This document shows positions 55,654 to 64,000 of a stretch of 64,000 bases of DNA, in pieces. The notes beneath the pieces were generated by a model. The model ran no database searches. It was not told the origin of the DNA and saw nothing but the letters and a program-made list of their open reading frames with translations. Source of the DNA: Adineta vaga (taxonomy: Eukaryota > Rotifera); assembly GCA_021613535.1 (NCBI GenBank), contig CP075492.1:17422001-17486000 (forward strand), read 5' to 3'. The translations under genes were made by a program, and so were the position numbers. Position 1 is the first letter of the stretch, and every line of letters starts with the position of its first letter.

Positions 55654-55918
55654 TATTCCAAGTTTATTATTCGTAAAACGATAAATTCAATTAGTTTATG
55701 AACGAAAATCAAGTCCAAACTCCCGTCGTAAGTTTCATTTTTTTTCTTTTGTAACAATTTCTTTCATCACTTTTTCTTATCAAAGATACCGGAGCACGCC
55801 TAGATTTCTCTCTGCTTGTCGATAAGGTCATACTTTTTTTTCATTTTTCATCTAAGCAACATACAGGAGAAGATATTATCTGTGATAAAAAGTATTTTAT
55901 ATTTTATTACTTTCGAAA

Positions 55919-56821
55919 ATGAATCGCACTGCTTTGGTGACTGGTGCTGCTCGAGGTTTGGGGCGTGCAATTGCTCTTCGACTTGCTAAAGATGGTTTCG
56001 ATGTCGCTGTTAATGATATAGAAGTTAATACTTCTGATCTTCAAAAAGTTCAACAAGACATCGAAGCCATGGGTCGAAAATCCATTGCTATCATTGCTGA
56101 TGTTTCTATAAGTGAAAAAGTCGAAGAAATGATGCAAGATGCTGTTAAAAAATTGGGAAGTCTTGACGTACATATTTCTTTTTTTTATGGCTTTTTCTGA
56201 TTGTTCTATCTCTTTTTTCCTCTTTTTAATTAATTCGACAGGTAGTCATTGCAAATGCAGGAATATGTATTGTGAAATCACTTTTGGAAACAACTGTAGA
56301 CGAATGGGATAGACTTTTTTCAGTGAATATGCGTGGTGTATTTCTTTGTTATAAAGAAGCAGCCAAAATCATGATTAAACAAGGTAAAGGAGGAAAAATC
56401 ATTGGTGCTTGCAGTACTGCTGGATATAAAGGATATCCAATGATTGGTCATTATTCTGCTACAAAATGGGGCGTTCGAGGTTTAACACAAGCAGCTGCTC
56501 AAGAATGGGCTAGGTATAAAATTACAGTCAATAGTTATTGTCCAGGTATGTTTTGATTCATTTTTCAAGTATTTCAAATTTGAAGAATTTTCAATAGGAC
56601 TTATTGATACAGCGATGACTCAAACAAGTAACGAAGAACTGGCAAAACTTCGAGGATTGACAGTAGAGGAAAATGTGGCAAATTCCGTCAGAAATATTCC
56701 ACTCGGTCGCACTGGACAGCCTGATGATGTTGCAAATGTAGTTTCATTTCTTGCAAGCAAGGATTCTGATTACATTACGGGACAAAGTATTTTAATCAAT
56801 GGAGGATTATATTTTTCTTAA
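55919..56821 (+). CDS. Short-chain dehydrogenase/reductase (acetoin-reductase-like)
   Basis: Three exons (55919-56167, 56242-56545, 56598-56821) with introns of 74 and 52 bp splice to 258 aa. The classical SDR motifs are complete: TGAARGLG cofactor loop at residue 9, DVS and NAG around residues 62-90, and catalytic Ser in ACSTAGY and YSATK (Tyr-x3-Lys). The SYCPG and final [11 protein letters not shown] blocks are also present. The Asp after strand 2 (NDIEV) suggests NAD rather than NADP. The protein is closest in look to bacterial diacetyl/acetoin reductases or 3-oxoacyl reductases; a bacterial origin is possible, with introns gained afterwards. Substrate uncertain. Intact. Confidence 0.85.
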
Positions 56822-57424
56822 TTTATCTATTTTCAAATAAAATTTCACTTCATGATAAATCGTTGTCAAAATACTCTAAGGAGGTTAAATCTGCGACTTT
56901 TGCCTTTTGTATATTTGTTTGTTACAACTGAGATTTAGTTAAAACAAATACTGTCCTTCTTCAGTGACGCTCTCACGATACGAAAACACGTGCGTCATTT
57001 TTTTCTTTTCTTCTCTCCTTATATTACTTCATACGTGTACGTAGCCACGTATGCAAAAATAAAAGAAAAGTATGTCAACATGAGTATTTATTCGTCGTTC
57101 ATTTGTTTGCTCTTTATAAATAACTAATGTCTTTGATAGCAATATTACCACCACTGATCCTTTTCATTTCAATAAATTAATTTTTTATGACGTAGTTTGA
57201 CGCACCTAAAACTCATTGACTCTCCTTTTTTCTGTTTTTCTTCATTTTTACTCAAAGAAACCTATACATATATTAGTCCATAATAACCAAAATGAAATTC
57301 TTTTTACTTGAATCATGAGATTGTTCAGATTAAAACAAAGCCCCTATATTTGAATATCATGACTTCACCTTATGTCCAAGAGCTATTTCTTTTATTTACA
57401 TTTAGTCATTGACATCGATCAATT
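56822..57424. other. Intergenic, no gene seen
   Basis: Spacer between two plus-strand enzyme genes. AATAAA-type signal near 56837 for the dehydrogenase. No other feature recognised. Confidence 0.4.
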
Positions 57425-58441
57425 ATGAGCGAATCACTTGTATCATCAATTTCTACCGATCTTCAAGTTCCTGGTGAAAAATATTTAACACTTTTGGATG
57501 GTCGTCAATTGGCATATACCGAACAAGGTGATACAAATAGTAATAAAATAATGATCTTCTTTCATGGAGTATTTGGTGTTGGAGACTCATCACCTGATGG
57601 GAACCCTTATCGACAAATTGGATATCATTCTATTTCTCCTACACTTCCTGGTTGGGGTAATAGTTCACCATGGCCAGAAGATCAACCGATTTCAAATTAT
57701 CCTAATGATATTCATCAACTATTATTATCTCTGAAGAAAAATGATGATAAAAATCTTAGTATTACTGTTGGAGGTGGAAGTTATGGAGCTGCTTTCGCTC
57801 AAATATGTTTTTTTACATCCACTGATATAATGCCTGAAGTTGTCAATGTTAAATCATTAGTTCTTTGCTCTGGTTTTTCTCCATTTAAATATCATAGAAC
57901 ATATACAACAGGAATGAGTTGGTCAAATTATATTGCAGTTGGTGGACCAGCGATTTATTTTCCTTATATTAGAAGACTATTGGGATCATTTCTCCAGAAA
58001 AAAGCTCGTAATATTGATGAAGCGAAGAATTTTTTGCGAGAAAATATCTTTGATCAAATGGATGATGAAGAAAAAGCTAAATTACATAAATGGGAAGAAG
58101 AAAGAAATAAATCATCAGGATGGGTTCTTGAAACTATGGCAAGAAATATGTGTATAAGTATTTCTAAATCAATGGTTGGCTTTAATACTGTTGCACAGGT
58201 GTTACATTCAGATTGGGGTTATGATCCAACAAAAGTTCCACGATTACCAAAACGAAAAATATTAATTATAACTACAAAAGGAGATAAGATAGCTCATATG
58301 GAAATGTCAACATATTTAGCTGAAACTTATCCAAATACTGAACTTCGAATAATTGATGGAGGTCATTTAGCGTCATTTTTTGAAATCAATGAAATTATGA
58401 AAGATTGGCTGACAAATCTTGACAAAGAATTAGAGGAATAA
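57425..58441 (+). CDS. Alpha/beta hydrolase
   Basis: Single exon, 338 aa, ATG at 57425. The oxyanion-hole block is MIFFHGVFGVGD, then PTLPGWGNSSP follows. The nucleophile elbow is VGGGSYGAAFAQI (Gly-x-Ser-x-Gly, Ser at about residue 120). The acidic residue is likely in IITTKGDKIAHM and the catalytic His in IDGGHLASFFE. The lid region (residues 165-235) is helical and charged. Triad complete, no signal peptide. The lack of introns and a resemblance to fungal or bacterial hydrolases make horizontal origin possible, but I cannot test it here. Substrate unknown. Confidence 0.8.
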   Translation: MSESLVSSISTDLQVPGEKYLTLLDGRQLAYTEQGDTNSNKIMIFFHGVFGVGDSSPDGNPYRQIGYHSISPTLPGWGNSSPWPEDQPISNYPNDIHQLLLSLKKNDDKNLSITVGGGSYGAAFAQICFFTSTDIMPEVVNVKSLVLCSGFSPFKYHRTYTTGMSWSNYIAVGGPAIYFPYIRRLLGSFLQKKARNIDEAKNFLRENIFDQMDDEEKAKLHKWEEERNKSSGWVLETMARNMCISISKSMVGFNTVAQVLHSDWGYDPTKVPRLPKRKILIITTKGDKIAHMEMSTYLAETYPNTELRIIDGGHLASFFEINEIMKDWLTNLDKELEE

Positions 58442-58488
58442 ACTTTATGATCTTACACTAAAGACTATTTTTTAATGTATGATGTATT

Positions 58489-58533
58489 TGAGGGTGTGAG
58501 TGCTAATGTTAACTTAGCCTATACTCACACCCA
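58489..58533. repeat. Telomere-like palindrome
   Basis: Left arm TGAGGGTGTGAGTG, spacer, right arm ATACTCACACCCAT. The arms match each other in the variant GTGAGT/ACTCAC. Confidence 0.7.
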
Positions 58534-59112
58534 TATTACTGTGAACTTCTATAGTGCCACGTTTTCTAGTCTTTTGGTAAACTTAAATAACAAATTTCAA
58601 ATTTTGAATTAAATTGTTCTAATATTGGTTTCATTGAATTGAAATCGATCGAGATAAGTAAGAAATGTATGAAAACTGTTACTTAAATATTGAAAATAAA
58701 TCATTGATTGCATGGATAAATTTAGATGTCGATAATTAGTTACCATTGGTATATCTAAATGACGACGTTAAATTTTGACACACAGTGTGAGTATACGTTG
58801 AATGATTAAAAGTTCATGTAGATCACGAATACTTATTGAAACTTTAATAACCATATCGAAGACTAATATCAATTCGATTTAAACAACGATGTGGAAAACC
58901 ATTTGAAAAAATAAATTGATGAATATCAAATTGTTTAACATGATCAAGAATTGTCATGACATTCTAAGTTAGATAGAATTTTAATAGCGATTTGAAACCG
59001 ATGATTAAGTGAATAAAAAATAGATTAAGGTTCTCGAGCAGTGAAACATTTACAAAATTTCCAATAGTATTTAGGAAAAATAATCTTGTTTAAAATATAA
59101 AAAATATATGAT
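58534..59112. other. Non-coding, with a short LRR/F-box-like fragment
   Basis: On the minus strand, 58611-58772 reads DIPMVTNYRHLNLSMQSMIY, then FQYLSNSFHTFLTYLDRF, in one frame before a stop. It looks like a scrap of an F-box-type LRR gene such as the one at 47-48.8 kb. Too short to annotate further; the remainder is AT-rich. Confidence 0.3.
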
Positions 59113-62100
59113 TTAATTCGAATGTTTATTCGCTTTTTGACAAGCATCTATTTTAGCTGACTTTCTTTTTGTTCCTTGACCTCTAAAAATCGATCCATCT
59201 GGCATTTGAACGCAACAAATAGCCATCGATTGACCATCGATTTCTTCTACATATTCTCTACAAAACAAAGATTATCAATGAGATTTTCGTTTTAGAAAAC
59301 GATTGTAACTTACGCAATTACTTTACCACCATGTTCAGAAAACAGTCGAATTGGATTTAAATTTGGATGTTGAATAGTTTGATCTATACATATGAATAGC
59401 AGAAAAGAGGATATTTTAAATAATTCTATCAAGATCATACTAATATAATTATGAAGTAATGGTTCAAAGACATCCCAAACGACTTGTAATGAATTATTTG
59501 AATCAAGAAAAACAGCACCAACAAGTGCTTCGAAAACGTCAGCTAACGCTTTTGGAGCTGTTGTATTTGCCCATTGATCAAGATCCTTATTCAAATATTG
59601 ATTAGTTGTTTGATCTTTTGAAAAAAGATCTTCATCACCTGCATAAGATGATATTTGTCCAAATAGATCGGTTGAATTATGTAGAATCTTTGTATGTAAA
59701 CCACAAGCTACGAAAATATATGCCAATCGTCCATTGTTTGATATATCTTGTCGAATATCTGTTACTCTTCCTAAACATACGAACAGGATTTATTAGAAAT
59801 ACATTCGTTATAATCTTATTATACCAGGTGTAATTGTTTCATTAAAATTAACAAATGCATAACGTGTAATCAAGAAATCAAGTATGGCATCACCGAGAAA
59901 TTCCAATCTAAAAACAATCAACTGATTAAAATTCAGATTACACAAAATGACTAACCGTTCATAACAATCTGTTATTCGATTAGCAAAATTCGATGGATGA
60001 GTGAATGCAGCAATAAGATAAGCTTTATTCTGAAATATATAATTAATTTTTGTCTCAATTGTTTCAAAAGCTTGATCAATATAAAATATATTTGTTAATC
60101 GATTAATCGGTTCATTATCTAAATTCATTGTTTGAACACGTAGAATCGACGGTATTTTCATCGTGTGACCTATAGAGTGAAAAGATTTCTAACAAAAGAA
60201 AGAAAAATGAATTGAAATATATTTACCTTGATTATCAATTGGAATTACATCAAGTCCAAGATAATGCATAAATTTTAATGTTGTTGTATAATCACTTTCA
60301 ATAAGAAATGCACCGATAAATGCTTCGATCATATCACTAAATTGTTTTTGTTTTGCAGTTTGATGTGTATATTCTTGATGATCAATTTCATTAATTTTAT
60401 ATCCAGGTGGTAACCAATTAGCTTCTTTACCTCGAAAGATTATTTTCTTTGCATATAAATATTCTTTTAGATTGTTTTTAACTGCTAATTGATAGAGATT
60501 TCTATTGGAAATTTGAACTTTCTTTTTACTTGTAAGCAGTCCAGCACCAGCTGATGGATATTGAATGTATAATGACATTGAAACAGCTAATTTAAGAAAA
60601 CAATCACCAAGTATTTCAAGATTTTCATTATCCATTTGTTCACCAGTTGAACGACGTGTTACAGATTGAAAAAGAATATTAGATAATGGTTGAAAATTCG
60701 TACAAATATTTGTTAAATCTAAACTCAATGTTGTCAATGGAAGTACATTTTTATTCATTGTTTTAAGACAATCTGTAAAACTAATTGGTGTTGATATTTG
60801 TAATACATTCATTCCTACAGAAGAACTATTTAGATGAGTATTGAATAGGATACGTAATTGTTCAATGTAATGTATTTGAGTAATACGAACGAGAATACTG
60901 GGTAATTTTTGAATTAATTGTAAATCATCAGCATTTAGTGGTGCATAACGAATTAATTCAATAGGAAAGTAGAAAACTTGAGTGTTTGATGTTGTAGTTG
61001 AATTTTTAACGCTTGGAGCTAATGGATAAAGATAATCAATTCGTGGTTTTTTAATTGATTTCATTTGTGCTAATACAGAATCTTGTTGAAAATGAATAGT
61101 TGGACATTTATCTTGAAAGTAATCAGCATAAGTCTTAATCATATCTGATTTTCTTTTATGTTCCCATGAATCAGAAATACGTTTCATTGAAACATTTTCT
61201 CTATCTTTTCTAAAGAATGTTTTTTGAGGTAAATGTTGAGCAATATACAATTCATCATCGGATAATTGTGAATGATCATCAATTGATTGATTTAATCGAT
61301 TATAAATTGTTAACATACGTTCATTATCAATTTCATTCGTATCTATATGAACAAAGATGATTCATAAGAATGTGTCACTTATTTTTTTTACTTTTTATTA
61401 AACATAATAATAATTTGAATGATGATTGTTCGATATTGAATTGAAGAATTGATTCTTTTAGAATTTCATCAAAAAGATTTTCAAATAAATAACGATTAAA
61501 ACATTCAAATACATTTCGATATTTCATATAATCAATTGATTGAATATAAATAATCTTTACAGTAAATATTTCATTAGAAATTCCATATAAATTAAAATTT
61601 GGTAACTAAGTAAGATAAAATTAACAAAAAACAACAACAAATAATCAATTTACTTCAAGTAATTTCGATGGAACAATAAAACCAAGTTGATCTTTTTCAT
61701 CTTTGAAATGAATTTTATAAAGATACCAAATATTTGTTACATCAATAGTCAATGGTGGAAATGAAATGATTTGTTTTGAAAATATTTCTATCATATCATC
61801 ACATTTCTTCTCGATTGTTTCGTCAAATAGTTTTATATGATGTGGTAAACAATCTTCATTCAATCCTCCTACAAAACATCGAATAATCATTTTTGATATT
61901 CTATAATTTTACCTTGTCGATGAAGTAATTCCACCATTTTTAAACAACATTGAAATTTTGCTAATTTTTTTCTTGATTTTTCACACTATAGAAAATAATT
62001 AAGAAGAATTTATGTTTAATTGAAGATCAACTTACAATAATATCATCACGAATAGGACAATTAGCTGGCATTAAAAGAATACTTTTATATGTGTCATGAT

Positions 62101-64000
62101 CAGTGCGAGAAAAAAGTATTCGGGGTGGACAAAGTTGACCATTACCAATAACAGCACAATATCTTTATTTTAAAAAGACAAAATCTTCTTTTCTATCAGA
62201 TTTCTTCCAATAACTTACTGATAAATAATTTGTGCAGCACGTATTGCACTAATAACAACACCACTTTCTGTTCGATAAGGTTCTAATTGTTCTAAATCTT
62301 TAATAGTATCATCATCATCATCAATAGAAAATCCTGTTTGAATTCTCTAATCAATCAATTAAATAAAATATAAATATGAATTTAATACAATTTACTTTAA
62401 CAATTTCTTCGTAAGTTTTATAATCTGTTATATTATTGTTTATTTCTTTTTCATCGATTCCATCGATGAGAAGTACATATGAAGCATTATTTTTAGCACG
62501 AGCACGACCTTTTGATTGCATATATGAAGCAAAATTGACTGGTTTATTGAAGCGAAATACAAGATTACATTTGGGAATATCAAGACCTTCTTCAACTACT
62601 GCTGTAGCTATTAGAATATTCACGTCACCAACATGAAATTCTTTGAGTACATGACGCTAAAAGAAATTATAAACATATAAAGGAAAATCTAAATTCATTT
62701 CAAACCAGATATTTTGCATTCATTTTTGCATTTACAACATTTGCTCGTGGACCAGTTACATATTTGATTTTAAATTCATTATTATTTGATGGTAATAATC
62801 TTCTATTCAATTCCATCAAAACTTCAGTCAAAATACTAGCTGTGTAGATACGTTCAACAAATACAATACATCGAGTTAAATTGTTAATTTCGAAATCTTT
62901 TCTAATACGTTGATATAATTCGAGTACTTTTGAACTGAATAAGATATCATTTTGATTTTGATAGAAATTAAATAGATTTTGAAGAATATCATTAACAAGA
63001 CAATCAATACGTTGTACAGCATCATCAAATAATTGTTTTCCTTGTGATTCATTCATATGATCTAAGATTTGAGATGATTTTAACAGTTTTTGAAGTGCTT
63101 TTGTTGCTAAGAAAAGTCCATAGAGACCTAATTCATTTCCAAGTTGAACTAATTGTTCAAGATAACGATTAAGTCGAGGAATATTTACATATTCCGATTG
63201 AAGAAATATTGTATAATCGACTGAGACAGTATTGTAATCAATGACATCCTCTGCCAAATAATCTTTACTCAATATAATTTCACTCAGATCATGTTCACGT
63301 TTTTCACGTTCAGCTTTTTTCTCTTTTAAATACAGCGCTAAATCGTTTAAAATTGATTGTATTGTCTACATATTAGAGAATATTTAGAGTTGGATCACAA
63401 AGATACGAATAGACTTACATCAAAAGCAATAGAAATATTTTCATAACGATCAACTATACATTTTTTGTAATTTGAACATATTATATGTTCAACTTTAGCT
63501 GAAGTTCCACATCGAATACTTTCTTCTCGATTTGTACCACTAGCAACACGAGCTCTACAGAGAGAAAAAACAGACATTTCATTCTCTGTTCGTACATATA
63601 TAGATTTATTATACCTGTACGTATCTTCAATATTTTTTGCAGCCTTACTCAGTTGATCGGGTTTGAGTTTTTTTGCACTAATCGATGCTGTAAGACCAAG
63701 TATACGTGGTTTTTCATCACACTCATCATAATGTCTTCTCATTAGAGCTGCATAACAATTTTCTCCACTTGAATGATGACATTCATCAAAAATCAACAAA
63801 TTTACTTTACACAATGCTAAAATGTTCAATAATATTTATAATTCAATAGAAACAATCTAAAGACATACGAAAATACTTATGATCAACAAGATCAAGAAAG
63901 ACTTTTGCTGTAAAAACTAACACTTGATGCTGTTCAAATTCATTCATCCATCGTAATTTATCCCATAGATCAACGCCTAATTCACCATAATATCTTCCAA
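59113..64000 (-). CDS. Dicer ribonuclease, N-terminus beyond window
   Basis: Minus-strand gene of many exons with short introns, entering from the right edge and stopping at 59113-59115. Order of domains: helicase core with DECHHSS (motif II) and LGLTASI (motif III), a helicase C part (RCIVFVERIYTA, then TAVVEEGLDIPKCN and SKGRARAKN), and the Dicer dimerisation fold (SILLMPANCPIRDDI). A platform and PAZ domain follow (KTYADYFQDKCP, FYFPIELIRYAPLNADD). RNase IIIa has NLEILGDCFLKL and SDMIEAFIGAFL. RNase IIIb has LEFLGDAILDFL and DVFEALVGAVFL. A C-terminal dsRNA-binding domain ends KSAKIDACQKANKHSN. All acidic catalytic motifs are present, so it should cut dsRNA into small RNAs. The helicase Walker A lies outside. 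No stop seen in the parts I could follow. Confidence 0.85.

Noticed and set aside
1-64000. tRNA, rRNA or CRISPR loci
   Set aside because: None recognised by eye on either strand; the only regular short array is the 83-bp minisatellite, which has no spacer structure.

Overview
The window looks like nuclear DNA of a bdelloid rotifer (an Adineta- or Rotaria-like animal). It is AT-rich. Its genes have very short GT-AG introns, mostly 43-75 bp, and carry families that are expanded in bdelloids: FMRFamide-receptor-like GPCRs, Kelch propellers, ADP-ribosyltransferase/TPR proteins, F-box/LRR proteins and dynamin-like/HSP20 proteins. Short stretches related to TGTGGG, which I recall as the bdelloid telomere repeat, are scattered through it. 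The species cannot be told from the sequence.

Layout. 0.6-2.6 kb: DKNYY-like fragment and a cytosolic 5'-nucleotidase. 3.9-5.2 kb: GPCR broken by a 169-bp hAT-type MITE. 6.4-8.7 kb: PI-PLC pseudogene and a membrane-anchored Kelch propeller with one internal stop. 9.1-11.8 kb: small broken ORF and an ADP-ribosyltransferase/TPR gene. 12.7-19.7 kb: intact GPCR, two small proteins, a decayed receptor, a GPCR with one nonsense codon and a GPCR 5' stub. 19.8-21.6 kb: F-box/LRR gene lacking its 3' end. 21.9-33.9 kb: methyltransferase gene split by an 11-kb DNA transposon. 34.3-38.1 kb: two intact GPCRs and one dead one. 38.9-42.6 kb: GTPase/HSP20 protein with a damaged G domain, secreted protein, Ly6-type protein. 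44.1-45.6 kb: two Cys-rich micropeptide genes. 46-50 kb: TPR remnant, F-box-like LRR gene, Gly/Cys repeat protein. 50.5-53.4 kb: second F-box/LRR gene with one LRR per exon. 54.7-58.4 kb: VWA-type pseudogene, short-chain dehydrogenase, alpha/beta hydrolase. 59.1-64 kb: Dicer, running off the right edge.

The most interesting object is the transposon at 22420-33402. It has 38-39 bp terminal inverted repeats starting TGT and a TATA target duplication. Cutting it out with one TATA restores a continuous 326-codon methyltransferase ORF, which fixes its ends. Inside are three intron-containing genes on the same strand that splice to open frames: a 555-aa DDE integrase with an HHCC zinc finger and a CXC Cys-rich tail, an RPA70-like OB-fold protein, and an 880-aa P-loop ATPase resembling DUF3987. 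An 83-bp minisatellite of nine copies lies near the right end. The ends and integrase fit Ginger-type cut-and-paste transposons; the replication-type cargo (ssDNA-binding protein plus ATPase) is what I do not recognise from any described family.

The second theme is genome scarring. At least 14 short palindromes all read G-rich (TGTGGG-like) arm first, then C-rich arm, which is the polarity of two telomere ends fused head to head. Several sit exactly where genes are truncated (19.7, 17.9 and 55.6 kb); at 39.2 kb a C-rich arm alone replaces part of a GTPase domain. This fits repair or fusion of broken, telomere-capped ends in a desiccation-tolerant animal, although a MITE family with telomere-like ends is not excluded.
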